From Verrucomicrobiia bacterium Tous-C4TDCM (GTDB lineage: Bacteria > Verrucomicrobiota > Verrucomicrobiia > Verrucomicrobiales > Akkermansiaceae): a stretch of DNA of 37,919 bases. Each line of letters begins with the position of its first letter. Positions within the stretch are counted from its first letter, which is position 1. This document shows, in pieces, positions 21,353 to 29,984 of this stretch. Where the stretch lies: positions 1 to 37,919 of the forward strand of contig NEUO01000019.1 in NCBI GenBank assembly GCA_002304315.1, written 5' to 3'. The notes under the pieces are model-generated. The model made no database searches. It saw only the letters and a program-made list of their open reading frames with translations, and had not been told where the DNA came from. A program made the translations under genes and the position numbers.

Positions 21353-23794
21353 ATGTTCAAATCCACCCTCAGCCTCTTCAGCGCTGTCGCAATCCTTGCC
21401 ACGCCCGGTCCGGCTCCCGCCGCGGAGAAAGCCCTGGCGACCAAAATGCCCGACTTCACCCAAGGGGCAACGCTCCCGAAGGACGCGCCGCACGATTGGG
21501 CGCTCGGGCCGACCGGCGCACGTGGATGGATTTTCACCGCCAATGGACATTCACACGAGGCGCGGCAGATTCTGGTGACGGCCGTGGCCAAGGGATCCCC
21601 GGCGGACGGCACCCTGAAAGTCGGTGATGTGATTCTTGGCGTGGGCAGCCGGAATTTCGCGGACGATGCCCGGGTGCAGTTTGCCAAGGCGATCGCGATC
21701 GCCGAGTCGGACAAGGGCGGCGGCAAACTGCCGCTGCAGGTTTGGCGCGAGGGGAAATCCGAACGGGTGGAACTGAAACTGCCCGTGCTCGGCAGCTACA
21801 GCGCCGCCGCACCGTATGCCTGTGCGAAATCGAAGCGCATTTACGAACTGGGCGCTGCCTCGCTGGCGCAGCGCATGGGCGCGGCGGACTACGGCAAGGG
21901 AATGCACGGCATCGTGCGCGGCTGCAACGCGCTGGCGCTGCTGGCGGGTGGCAACAAGGAGTGGATGCCGCTTTTACAAAAGGAGGCGAAGTGGGCGGCG
22001 GACTTCACCGACAAGGGTTACCTCTCGTGGTCCTACGGCTACGTGATGATGTTCCTCGCGGAATACATCACGGCGACTGGCGACACGTCCCTGCTGCCGG
22101 GGCTGGAGCGGCTCGCGCTGGAGACCGCGCGCGGGCAGAGCGCGGTGGGGAATTGGGGGCATCGCTTTTCGCCGGACGGCGTGAATCTCGAAGGCTACGG
22201 CGCGATGAATGCGCCGGGCCTGTCGCTCAGTATCGGGTTGGCGCTCGCCCGCGAGGCGGGTGTGAAACACGCGGACGTCGACGGGGCGCTCGTGAAGTCG
22301 GCCAGGATGCTTCGCTGGTTTGTGAACAAAGGCGCGGTTCCCTACGGCGATCACCAGCCGTTCTTCGCCCATGAGGACAATGGCAAGTGCGCCGCGGCGG
22401 CGGTGTTCTTCGACCTGCTCGGCGACCGCGAGGCGGCGGAGTTTTTCGCGAAAATGTCAGCCGCCGCCTACAGCGAGCGGGAGCGCGGGCATACGGGGAA
22501 CTTTTTCAACATGCTCTGGGCGCTCTCTGGCGTCGCGCGCTGCGGCCCGCTCACCACGGGCGCGTATCTGAAGGAGCACGCGTGGTATTACGACCTCGCA
22601 CGAGGCTGGGACACGGCTTTCGGCTATCAAGGCTCGCCCGTCGGCGAAGAGGAGCACGGAAAATACACCAGCTGGGATTGCAGCGGCAGCTATCTGCTCG
22701 GCTACGCGATGCCGCTGAAAAACCTGCGTCTCACGGGTAAAAAGCCGTTCACCGTCCTGCCGCTCGATGCCGCGCAAACCGCCGCCGTCATCGCCGCCGG
22801 GTGCGACTACACCTACAAGGGTGACGAAAACCTCTTCGAAAAACGCACCACGGAGCAACTGCTCGCCGGCCTCGGAAGCTGGTCGCCCTTCGTCCGCGGA
22901 CGCTCCGCTGCCGCGCTCGGAAAACGCGACGGCGACCATCTGCCCGCGCTGTTGAAAATGCTCGCGGGCAACAATCGCGACGCCCGCTACGGAGCCTGCG
23001 CCGCTCTCGGCGCGCTCGGTCCGCGCGCTGATGCCGCCGCACCCCAACTCCGTGCCGCACTGCAAGACTCCGACCCATGGATCCAGTGCCTCGCCGCCAG
23101 GGCGCTCCCCGATCTCGGCCCCGGCGAGAGCAAAGCCAGCGTGAGCGACCTGCTCGCGCTCATCGTCCGCCCGAATCCCGCCGACCCGCGTCGGCAGGCC
23201 GCGCGCTATGCCAGCTTTGCGCTGTTCTCGCCCTTTCCCGGCGAACGCGGCCCGCGCAGCATCATCGCCGAATCACTCGACGGGGTGGACCGCGCCAAGC
23301 TCATCCCCGCGCTCCAGGCGCTGCTCGCGCACGAGGACAGCATCCCGCGTGGTTCGGTGAGCAAAACCTTCACCCATCTCTCGGACACCGAACTCGTCGC
23401 ACTGCTGCCGAGCATCGTCAAAGCCGTCGAAAACCTCGCGCCGAGCAATGAGATGTTCGGCGACGGCATCCGCCTCGCCGGCCTCGACCTGCTCTCGCGC
23501 CTGCAAATCCGCGAAGGCATGGCGCTCTGCATTTCCGTGATCGAACCCGCCCGATGGGGCTCGGGAAAACGTGTCGAACCCTGCATCAAATATCTCCAGT
23601 GCTACGGCATCCACGCCAAGGCCGTCCTTCCACAATTGAGCGAAGTCCGCGCGCAATTTGCCGCGGCAGCAAGGGGAAATGCGAAAAGCGAGCCAGTGGA
23701 GCAGTTGGACAAATGCATCGCCGCCATCGAATCGAGCACGGCCAAGCCCACCGTCATCGGCCTGTCGGAGTTCAAGACCCGTCCGTCCAACTGA
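21353..23794 (+). CDS. DUF6288-type secreted protein with PDZ-like and HEAT-like parts
   Basis: Encodes 813 residues. MFKSTLSLFSAVAILATPGPAPAA is a signal peptide. HDWALGPTGARGWI near residue 46 is the opening I associate with DUF6288. A PDZ-like segment follows (ILVTAVAKGSPADGTLKVGDVILGVG). Residues about 160-480 form a Trp/Tyr/Gly-rich helical-barrel-like region (GYLSWSYGYVMMFLAEYITATGD, NWGHRFSPDG, GGWDTAFGYQGSP-like, YTSWDCSGSYLLGYAMPL) reminiscent of terpenoid-cyclase/alpha-toroid folds. Residues about 510-790 contain HEAT-like repeats (ARYGACAALGALGPRADAAAPQLRAALQDSDPWIQCLAARALPDLG). The function is unknown. It is divergent from ruvA over 270 bp in which I found no convincing element beyond AT-rich sequence (TTATAAA near 21299). 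Confidence 0.85.
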   Translation: MFKSTLSLFSAVAILATPGPAPAAEKALATKMPDFTQGATLPKDAPHDWALGPTGARGWIFTANGHSHEARQILVTAVAKGSPADGTLKVGDVILGVGSRNFADDARVQFAKAIAIAESDKGGGKLPLQVWREGKSERVELKLPVLGSYSAAAPYACAKSKRIYELGAASLAQRMGAADYGKGMHGIVRGCNALALLAGGNKEWMPLLQKEAKWAADFTDKGYLSWSYGYVMMFLAEYITATGDTSLLPGLERLALETARGQSAVGNWGHRFSPDGVNLEGYGAMNAPGLSLSIGLALAREAGVKHADVDGALVKSARMLRWFVNKGAVPYGDHQPFFAHEDNGKCAAAAVFFDLLGDREAAEFFAKMSAAAYSERERGHTGNFFNMLWALSGVARCGPLTTGAYLKEHAWYYDLARGWDTAFGYQGSPVGEEEHGKYTSWDCSGSYLLGYAMPLKNLRLTGKKPFTVLPLDAAQTAAVIAAGCDYTYKGDENLFEKRTTEQLLAGLGSWSPFVRGRSAAALGKRDGDHLPALLKMLAGNNRDARYGACAALGALGPRADAAAPQLRAALQDSDPWIQCLAARALPDLGPGESKASVSDLLALIVRPNPADPRRQAARYASFALFSPFPGERGPRSIIAESLDGVDRAKLIPALQALLAHEDSIPRGSVSKTFTHLSDTELVALLPSIVKAVENLAPSNEMFGDGIRLAGLDLLSRLQIREGMALCISVIEPARWGSGKRVEPCIKYLQCYGIHAKAVLPQLSEVRAQFAAAARGNAKSEPVEQLDKCIAAIESSTAKPTVIGLSEFKTRPSN

Positions 23795-23868
23795 CCTCCC
23801 CAGGTCATGGAATGGGATGCCGCCACTGCACGACGAACTCCCCTCGTTTTCCCCCGCAAAAACCCCGC

Positions 23869-23896
23869 TTTACACGGGGGCACCGCGTCCTATAGT
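23869..23896 (+). promoter_or_regulatory. sigma-70-type promoter of secG
   Basis: TTTACA at 23869-23874 and TATAGT at 23891-23896 are separated by 16 bp. The predicted start of transcription, about 7 nt beyond the -10 box, falls at about 23903, only some 3 nt before the secG ATG at 23906. No Shine-Dalgarno site precedes that ATG, so the transcript may be leaderless. Confidence 0.6.
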
Positions 23897-23905
23897 CCGC
23901 CCCCC

Positions 23906-24454
23906 ATGACCGTTCTCGCCACCTGGCTCGACATCAGCATCAACCTGCTGCTCTTTGTTTTCGTCATCGTTTGCCTCCTGATGAGCATGATCATCCTGAT
24001 GCAGCGTCCGAAGAACGAGGGCCTCGGTGCGGCCTTCGGGTCCGGCACCACCGACCAGCTTTTCGGTGCCCGCACGAGCAACGTCCTGCAAAAGGCCACC
24101 GTCTATCTGGCGACGATGTTCTTCGTGATCACCCTCGCGCTCGCCGTGATGATTGGCAAACAAAGCGCCAACAACCGCAAGAGCCTGGTGGCCGAGGTCG
24201 TTCCGCCCGCGCCTGCCGTGGTGGAAACCGTGACCCCGACCGATGAGAAGCCCTTGGAACCTGAAGCCGTGACTCCGGCCGTGGAAACTCCGGCCGCCGT
24301 CGAAACTCCGGCCCCCGTAGAAGTCCCGGCCGCCCCGGTGGAAACCCCGGCACCTGTTGAAGACGCTTCCGCGACCCCGGCCCCGGTGGAGCCGACCGAA
24401 GCCCCGGCCGAACCCGCCACCCCGGCAGACAGCACAACCCCCGAACAGCCCTGA
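23906..24454 (+). CDS. secG: preprotein translocase subunit SecG with long Pro/Glu/Ala tail
   Basis: Encodes 182 residues from the ATG at 23906; the longer upstream frame lacks a start signal. SecG supports SecYEG protein export in the inner membrane. Two membrane helices are seen (LLLFVFVIVCLLMSMIILMQ at about 11-30 and ATVYLATMFFVITLALAVMIG at about 58-78), joined by the conserved RPKNEGLGAAFGSGTTDQLFGA loop. SecG is usually 75-120 residues; here about 95 extra residues form a tail of repeats of the type ETPAPVE/VETPAAV. Such acidic, proline-rich tails occur in some SecG proteins of this group. A terminator follows. Confidence 0.93.
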   Translation: MTVLATWLDISINLLLFVFVIVCLLMSMIILMQRPKNEGLGAAFGSGTTDQLFGARTSNVLQKATVYLATMFFVITLALAVMIGKQSANNRKSLVAEVVPPAPAVVETVTPTDEKPLEPEAVTPAVETPAAVETPAPVEVPAAPVETPAPVEDASATPAPVEPTEAPAEPATPADSTTPEQP

Positions 24455-24475
24455 GCCGGGAATTTGGATTTTTCA

Positions 24476-24510
24476 AGGCGCGTGGCGGATTCGCCCCGCG
24501 CCTGTTTTTT
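24476..24510 (+). terminator. rho-independent terminator after secG
   Basis: AGGCGCG (24476-24482) pairs with CGCGCCT (24497-24503) across a 14-nt loop and is followed by TGTTTTTT (24503-24510). It lies about 20 bp after the secG stop. Confidence 0.8.
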
Positions 24511-24566
24511 GCCTTGGGATTTGCCCTTGGCGATCCGGCCTGTCCCGCGCTTGACTCGCCACCGGA

Positions 24567-25745
24567 ATGATGACCGATGCCGATCTCCCCGTCTGGGCAC
24601 GCGCTGATGCTTTCTCGGAAGCCGGCCCGGGCTGGGGTTGGGTCGATCGCAAGGGCCGCCGGGTCGCGTGCGCCGGCTTCGAGGAACTCGCCCAAGCCAT
24701 CGTCAAGGATGCCGGCGCGCGGGTCGATCTGGTCTGGACGCCCGACGCGCCCGGCTTCGTCCTCCCCGAGGAGATCCCCGCCCTGCACCCGGCGCTCCGC
24801 GAGGCCCGCATCCGCTGGGCCGGTTGGGAGATCGAGGAAGGCAAGCGGCAGATGCTGATGTTCGGCGCGGCATTCGGCGTGATGCTGGCTTGGAACGGGT
24901 TCAAGACCGGCAAGGTCATGGCAAGCGGATCGACCGGCCTCGCCTTGCTGCTCTTCCTGATCCTCGGCTTCATCCCATGGTATCAAGGCCGCAAACGCCT
25001 CAAGAAAGCCCGTATTTGGGCGGCCGGCGAGATGGCGGCCGATGCTCCCGTGCTGCGCTTTGAAACGTGGCTCTCCCTCCAGAAATCTCCCGCGACCCGC
25101 CTGCTGTTGGGCCTGATGGCCTTGGTCGGTCTGGTGCAGGTCGTGGTGGAATGGAGGTCGCCGCTGCCGATGGCGACGGTCTGGATGGCCGGCCTGACCA
25201 AGTCCGCCGGAGCGGCCACCGATTGGTGGCGCTTGCTGACCGCGCCCTTCCTTCACGGCCATTGGATCCACTGGCTGATGAATGCCTCGGCGCTCGCTTA
25301 TCTCGGCAAACGCGTCGAAGTCTTCGCCCGCTGGCCGCACTTCGCGATGGCCTTCGCGATCAGCGCCTGGATCGGTGGCGAAGCCTCCGCCCGCTACATG
25401 AAACAGGTGTCGGTCGGCGCGTCCGGCGGCCTGATGGGCCTGCTCGGCTTCCTGCTGGTGTTCGAGTCGATGCACCGCCGCCTGGTCCCCGAAAGCGCGC
25501 GCCGTCGCCTGCTTGCCGGCGTGCTGCTCACCGCGGGCATCGGTGTCGTGTTCAGCCACTTCATCGACAATGCCGCCCATGCCGGCGGCCTGATCGCCGG
25601 CATGGTTTACGCCGCGCTGGTCTTTCCCAAGTCCTCTTCCCCGCACCGCCCGCGCACCACCACCGTCGATGTCGTCCTGGGCGGCGCAGCGCTCGGGCTG
25701 TTGGTCTGCTCGGCGGTGCTGGCGTGTGTGAAGATGTTGGGTTAG
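24567..25745 (+). CDS. rhomboid family intramembrane serine protease
   Basis: Encodes 392 residues. Residues about 1-90 are soluble. Two helices follow (MLMFGAAFGVMLAWNG and GLALLLFLILGFIPWY), a soluble linker, then the rhomboid core. The core has WWRLLTAPFLHGHWIHWLMNASAL (220-243, H-x-x-x-H-x-x-x-N), VGASGGLMGLLG with nucleophile Ser286, and NAAHAGGLIAG with catalytic His338. The catalytic dyad is complete, so the protein is probably active in cleaving membrane helices; substrates are unknown. The N-terminal extension with extra helices is unusual compared with the minimal six-helix core. It lies 12 bp before the next gene. Confidence 0.93.
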   Translation: MMTDADLPVWARADAFSEAGPGWGWVDRKGRRVACAGFEELAQAIVKDAGARVDLVWTPDAPGFVLPEEIPALHPALREARIRWAGWEIEEGKRQMLMFGAAFGVMLAWNGFKTGKVMASGSTGLALLLFLILGFIPWYQGRKRLKKARIWAAGEMAADAPVLRFETWLSLQKSPATRLLLGLMALVGLVQVVVEWRSPLPMATVWMAGLTKSAGAATDWWRLLTAPFLHGHWIHWLMNASALAYLGKRVEVFARWPHFAMAFAISAWIGGEASARYMKQVSVGASGGLMGLLGFLLVFESMHRRLVPESARRRLLAGVLLTAGIGVVFSHFIDNAAHAGGLIAGMVYAALVFPKSSSPHRPRTTTVDVVLGGAALGLLVCSAVLACVKMLG

Positions 25746-25756
25746 TGATTCCGGTC

Positions 25757-27076
25757 ATGCAGGCCCGTGCCATCTTGCTCCTGGCGATTGCCGCCTTGAT
25801 CGCAGGGATCTTTCTGATTCCCGATAAGAAAGGGCACAGCGACGCGGCCTCGAATGAAGAGACTGCATCGGGCCGGAAGTTGACGAGGCTGACATCGGAG
25901 CAGGCGCGCGAGGAGCTTCTGCAGGTTCTCGACGGAACCAGAAAGCCACCGGTACCCCAAGATTGGGAAGCTTGGGGCCGCTACTACACTGCGACGGGTG
26001 AGTGGATCAGCACTCTCAAGATGAATGACTGCCTTGCGTTGCTAGATCACAGCGAGACTTCCGGAAACAGTCACAGCCTTGAGCACAAGCTCTACCGCAG
26101 GCTCGGCGTACTGAATCCGGAGGAAGCGCTCGCGCGGATCGCGGTGCGAATCAAAGATCGAAGTTACGGACTCTCGCTTCAGTGCGACGTTCTTCAAGGT
26201 TGGGGCACGGTCGCGCCCCGGGAGGCTTGGAACTACTTCCTGAGCTTGGACCAAGGCACTCTCGGCCATCCCTTGCGGGCTACCGGTGAATCTCGCGAGA
26301 TTGCTTCCGAGGTCTTCGAATCATGGTCAAAGTCGAATCCGGCGGAGGCGTTTGAGAGTCTAAATACAGCTCCGCCTGAAGACCTGCCTGCCGCATCGAT
26401 TGGCTACTACCAAGGATTGCCCCCCACTGCCGATTTTGAGCACGAGGCAGCCAATCTCGAAGGTTTTCTCAGTTTGAACGAGGAGATCCCTCGCGCCCTT
26501 GGACACTGGACCTTCGTTGATTGGCCACCGGAATACGCACTTCCTCTGATGCTCGCCAGTCGCTGGGCAGACCAACAGCCCGACAAGGCGGTGAAGTGGT
26601 GGCTGGAGACTGACGCCAAACGCGAACAATGGGATTCCGAAAAGGAATGGGAAGGGGATCGCATCGGGCTGTTGGTTGAAAACTGGGCGGGAGCTTATGA
26701 AGTGAACAACCCCGATGCCGCGCTCCGATGGATCGAAAGCCGTTCCGAGCTTCTCCAATCGCCCCAATTTCAGAACCGGGCCTTGCCTGCCTTGGCGAAG
26801 CACCGTCCAACCGCGGTGATCGATCTGATTCGGGAGATTGAGTCGAAGGATCAGCAGGCGTTCCAACTCGCTCTACTCACTCGCGCACCTTCATTCGTTG
26901 GAGAAGATCGTTACCAGCGGCTAGAGCCGTCGGCAATCCTTCCTCCGGACTTGGTCGAGCAAGGTCTTTCCAACTTCGGCTTTGATCAGGAGCAGTTGCA
27001 GCGAGTCCAGTCGGCGCTCAAGGGGCGCAGGGAATATGAAGCGACCAAGCCAATTTTCCCGCCGTCAGGCTGGTAG
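25757..27076 (+). CDS. membrane-anchored protein with NPxxAL repeats, unknown function
   Basis: Encodes 439 residues from the ATG at 25757; a GTG at 25745 overlapping the rhomboid stop is also in frame. AILLLAIAALIAGIFLIP at about 4-21 is an anchor or uncleaved signal. The rest is largely helical and contains spaced motifs NPEEALARI, NPAEAFESL, QPDKAVKWWLE and NPDAALRWIES, about 60-110 residues apart, suggesting a solenoid. Verrucomicrobia carry many such proteins with no known role. The codon choice is less GC-biased at third positions than in neighbouring genes (many A- and T-ending codons), suggesting a different history. It is probably co-transcribed with the rhomboid gene. Confidence 0.75.
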   Translation: MQARAILLLAIAALIAGIFLIPDKKGHSDAASNEETASGRKLTRLTSEQAREELLQVLDGTRKPPVPQDWEAWGRYYTATGEWISTLKMNDCLALLDHSETSGNSHSLEHKLYRRLGVLNPEEALARIAVRIKDRSYGLSLQCDVLQGWGTVAPREAWNYFLSLDQGTLGHPLRATGESREIASEVFESWSKSNPAEAFESLNTAPPEDLPAASIGYYQGLPPTADFEHEAANLEGFLSLNEEIPRALGHWTFVDWPPEYALPLMLASRWADQQPDKAVKWWLETDAKREQWDSEKEWEGDRIGLLVENWAGAYEVNNPDAALRWIESRSELLQSPQFQNRALPALAKHRPTAVIDLIREIESKDQQAFQLALLTRAPSFVGEDRYQRLEPSAILPPDLVEQGLSNFGFDQEQLQRVQSALKGRREYEATKPIFPPSGW

Positions 27077-27097
27077 CGAGTTTGTCGAAGCATCCGT

Positions 27098-28390
27098 TCA
27101 GGGGCAAGCCGGCAGCACCGCGTAATCTTCCGGCGGCCGACAGTTGCGGAGCATGTGCTGGCGCATGAAGTTCACCAGGCCGCGGCTGTATTTCCGCCGG
27201 GTGAAAGCACCGGATGCCATCGAGGCGATGTGCTTTGTCATGTGGTCCTCGACGAAGCGGATCCCTGGCCAGCCCTTGAACTGTGCGGAGAAATTCGTGC
27301 CGGTCTCGTATATCGAGAAAATCCCGCCGTCGTAGAAGTGCCGGATCAGCTCGCGCCAGCTCTCGTGCCAGTCGTGAAGCTCCACCTCCGCCGCGGCGAA
27401 GCCGGCCGCGAGGATCTCCGGTGAATCTAGTACTCCGGGGCCCTTGGCAAAGACATGCTCGTCGAACAGCCGCGCCGACTCCAGCGCCATGAACAGGCCG
27501 GGAGAGAGCATGGGATCGACGAAGCCGAACGAATCCCCGCAGGCCGCCCAACCCGGGCCGTGGCCGCGGTCGGAGACGAGCTGGTAGTTGGTGTAGGTCA
27601 TCACCGGCGTGATCCGCTTGGCGCGCTTCGCATGCTCCTTGAGCAAGGGCTCGGTTTTCAATGCATGCTCCAGCCGCTCTTCGGCCGTGTCACCGTAAGT
27701 TTTCGCCGCTTCCTTGTGAACCACGACGCCCACCGACAGCCGGCCGGGCAGGGGAATCCGCCAGCTCCAGCCATGATCGAGGATGCTGATCACCACCTGG
27801 CCCTCCGGCGGGAAGGGATGTTCGAAATCCTCATAGTGGGCGAAGTAGGCGACATCGCTGCGGTCCCCGCTTTTCGCGCCAATTTCCAGGGTCCGGGCGA
27901 ACGAACGGGCGCGACCGGTGGCATCGATGAGCAACTTCGGATGCTCCGTCAGGCCTGCGGCCGCGAGGGTCTCCGCCGTCAGCCGGATCTCGCGCGAGTC
28001 GTCGCCTTTCGCGACCGCCGCCCGATGCGTGATAAAGCGTGCGCCGAGTTCCTCCGCCCGCTCCCGCAGCGTGTCGTCGAACTGCGGGCGCGGTATGTTG
28101 TAGGCATACGGCACCGTCCCCGCGACCACGCCGAAGGTGAAATCGAGCCGGGTGCCCTGGCGATGCAGGAAGGTCACGCCGGGCTTGCGCTGCGAATACG
28201 CGGCCACCCGTTCCTCGATCCCGAGCCGCCGCATGACCGGCACGGTGGCCGGCACCAGCGATTCGCCGACCAGCAGGTCGGGGCGCTTCGCGTCGTCGAA
28301 AACCAGCACCTTGAAGCCGCGCTGGGCGAGCAAGGCGGCCAGCGTCGAGCCCGCGGGCCCGGCACCGAGAATGGCAAGGTCGGGTGTCAT
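27098..28390 (-). CDS. FAD-dependent oxidoreductase of the halogenase/geranylgeranyl-reductase superfamily
   Basis: Encodes 430 residues from the ATG at 28388-28390. AILGAGPAGSTLAALLAQRG carries GxGxxG at 9-14. VGESLVPATVP at 41-51 matches the GE(S/A)LxP segment of flavin-dependent halogenases and related monooxygenases. WSWRIPL at 208-214 fits the halogenase-associated WxWxIP motif. AACGDSFGFVDPMLSPG at about 283-298 is the second FAD motif (GDxxxxxDPxxxxG). The C-terminal 130 residues are a helical region. Its neighbours upstream on the same strand include an ACP, a condensation-like protein and an AMP ligase, so a carrier-bound substrate is conceivable. Halogenation itself is not shown; reduction or hydroxylation are equally possible. 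Confidence 0.85.
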   Translation of the reverse strand: MTPDLAILGAGPAGSTLAALLAQRGFKVLVFDDAKRPDLLVGESLVPATVPVMRRLGIEERVAAYSQRKPGVTFLHRQGTRLDFTFGVVAGTVPYAYNIPRPQFDDTLRERAEELGARFITHRAAVAKGDDSREIRLTAETLAAAGLTEHPKLLIDATGRARSFARTLEIGAKSGDRSDVAYFAHYEDFEHPFPPEGQVVISILDHGWSWRIPLPGRLSVGVVVHKEAAKTYGDTAEERLEHALKTEPLLKEHAKRAKRITPVMTYTNYQLVSDRGHGPGWAACGDSFGFVDPMLSPGLFMALESARLFDEHVFAKGPGVLDSPEILAAGFAAAEVELHDWHESWRELIRHFYDGGIFSIYETGTNFSAQFKGWPGIRFVEDHMTKHIASMASGAFTRRKYSRGLVNFMRQHMLRNCRPPEDYAVLPACP

Positions 28391-28467
28391 GGTGGAACGG
28401 ACGAAGCTTCGCGTTCCACCGGACTTTGGCGAAGCCAAAATCCCCCGGGACCGCGTGCCAGCGGCTC

Positions 28468-28660
28468 GCAGAACGGTCCATGGAAGTCCGCAGCCGATTC
28501 AAGGCCGCAGTGCCAAAGGTGGCCGTCCCCGTGCTGCTGCTAGCCGGTGGCCACCGGGTGCGCGGAGGCTCTGCCCCGCAGAGCGGTCCATCGACGCTCG
28601 CAGCCCATTCAAGGCTGCATCGCCAAAGTGGCCGTCCCCGTGCTTCGGCGAGCCGGTCGC
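28468..28660. repeat. imperfect direct repeat, period 110 nt
   Basis: The copy at 28468-28551 begins GCAGAACGGTCCAT; the copy at 28578-28660 begins GCAGAGCGGTCCAT. They share long stretches (for example GTGGCCGTCCCCGTGCT) with roughly three quarters of positions identical by eye. A third, more diverged partial unit seems to lie at 28425-28480. They fill the 288-bp gap between the oxidoreductase start and the end of the reverse transcriptase gene. I see no gene there. The repeats may be REP-type or may mark a boundary of the retron. Confidence 0.65.
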
Positions 28661-28678
28661 ACGCGGTCCCAGGGAGCG

Positions 28679-29971
28679 CTAATCCCAGTCGATCTTGTCA
28701 AAGATCCCCTGCAGCTTCTCTTCCTTCCCGGGATGAATGAAGCGCACCCAGGCCAGCTTGCCTTGGAGATGGGCAGCGAAGTCAGCATGATGGTCGCGGT
28801 TCTGGGAAGCCGGGCCATGCCGGACGCAGTTGGTCAGCACGGCCTTGAGCCGGTCGAAGTCGCGGCGGTCGATGTTCGGCTTGTCGTTCAGGACGAGACC
28901 CGCCGCGTGCTGCTTCTGCCCCTGCCGCAGGACGCGGGTCTTGTGGTGATTCGGCCGAAATCCTTCTTCGAGAATGATCGCCCCGACCGCCGTTTCGAAA
29001 CGTCGTGACTGTCGTGCGAAATCCGCCCCGCCGGAGAACAGCAGGTCGTCGGCATATCTTGTGTATCTCGCGCCGGCCGCCTCCGCCAGCCCGGCCAGGC
29101 GGCAGTCGAGCCGGAACGCGCCGAGGTTCGCCAAGGCCGGCGAAGTCGGCGCGCCTTGGGGGAGATGGGGTGTTGCAAGGCGGCGTCGTTCCGCCCAGGC
29201 GAGCGTCTTTTCCTCCAGAGTGGAATGCGGTGTGGCCCGTGTGGTCAGCCGGGTCAGGGCCCGGGCGACCGTTTCGGGATAGCCGGCTGTTAGAAAAATC
29301 CGCAGCACGCGGGCGGCGCAGAGCGAAGGGAAGAAATCTTCAAGGTCGAAGCGCAGCAGCAGCTCCCGACCCGTGTGCGGCTCCACGAAATCGCGTATTG
29401 AATTCCCCGGCCGGAACCCCCGCGCGGCTTCATGCGGCGGGATGGCGTCGAGGATTCTCCGGAGGACCTGACGCTGGGCGAATTTTAGCAGCGTCTTCGG
29501 GCTTTCGATCAATCGGAAGCGGCCGCTTTTCGGCTTCGCCTGCCAGCGGTGGCGATAATGATCGGCCTGGCCATGGGCGATCAGCCAGCCGAGATCGTCG
29601 CCATGGAGCCGCAGCTCGTCGGCGAGCTCCGTCAGGTTCGTGATGGCCGGGATTTGCCAATCCCGCGGCGCGCCCATCGCCGGCGCCATTTGAGGCGTGA
29701 CGGGCAGCGGCAGGATGCGGCCTTGTCCCGCGATCCAGGCTTTGACGAAGGGCGGGTGACCAAGGATCCGCCCGGCGACGTGGTGGATCGCAGGTCGCGG
29801 CGCTTCGCCGAACTCGAGGCTCAGGTTTCGAACCAGCGGCTCCAGCCAGCGGGCCTTGCGCAAGTCGCCGACCAGCGGCTTCACCCGGGCCAACATCGCC
29901 TCTCGATCGTCCATCGGCCCGGCTGCCAGGGCGGCGGCGAGGCGGCGGACGTGCTGGGCTTGCGAGGGCAT
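28679..29971 (-). CDS. retron-type reverse transcriptase
   Basis: Encodes 430 residues from the ATG at 29969-29971. Residues 1-125 are a helical N-terminal extension. The RT domain spans about 130-365: HYRHRW then RLIESPKTLLKFAQRQVLRRIL, RGFRPGNSIRDFVEPH, LLLRFDLEDFFPS (motif A, Asp209), LPQGAPTSPALANL (270-283), TRYADDLLFSGG with YADD at 306-309 (motif C) and HAAGLVLND (355-363) at the position of the retron VTG motif. The C-terminus runs NCVRHGPASQN to FDKIDW. From memory this resembles the myxobacterial Mx162-like retron RTs, which share the N-terminal extension. RT makes msDNA primed from the adjacent RNA. A structured RNA begins 14 nt upstream. No separate effector gene is evident nearby. 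Confidence 0.92.
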   Translation of the reverse strand: MPSQAQHVRRLAAALAAGPMDDREAMLARVKPLVGDLRKARWLEPLVRNLSLEFGEAPRPAIHHVAGRILGHPPFVKAWIAGQGRILPLPVTPQMAPAMGAPRDWQIPAITNLTELADELRLHGDDLGWLIAHGQADHYRHRWQAKPKSGRFRLIESPKTLLKFAQRQVLRRILDAIPPHEAARGFRPGNSIRDFVEPHTGRELLLRFDLEDFFPSLCAARVLRIFLTAGYPETVARALTRLTTRATPHSTLEEKTLAWAERRRLATPHLPQGAPTSPALANLGAFRLDCRLAGLAEAAGARYTRYADDLLFSGGADFARQSRRFETAVGAIILEEGFRPNHHKTRVLRQGQKQHAAGLVLNDKPNIDRRDFDRLKAVLTNCVRHGPASQNRDHHADFAAHLQGKLAWVRFIHPGKEEKLQGIFDKIDWD

Positions 29972-29984
29972 CGTGAAAAGGGAG

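Noticed and set aside
24129-25646. 505-codon minus-strand frame
   Set aside because: It is antisense to secG and the rhomboid gene and has no recognisable motif.
27455-28543. 362-codon plus-strand frame
   Set aside because: It is antisense to the flavoprotein gene, whose FAD motifs are intact.
28468-28660. Second retron RNA downstream of the RT
   Set aside because: The repeats are direct, not inverted, and lie 3' of the RT; the proper architecture is found upstream at 29985-30161.
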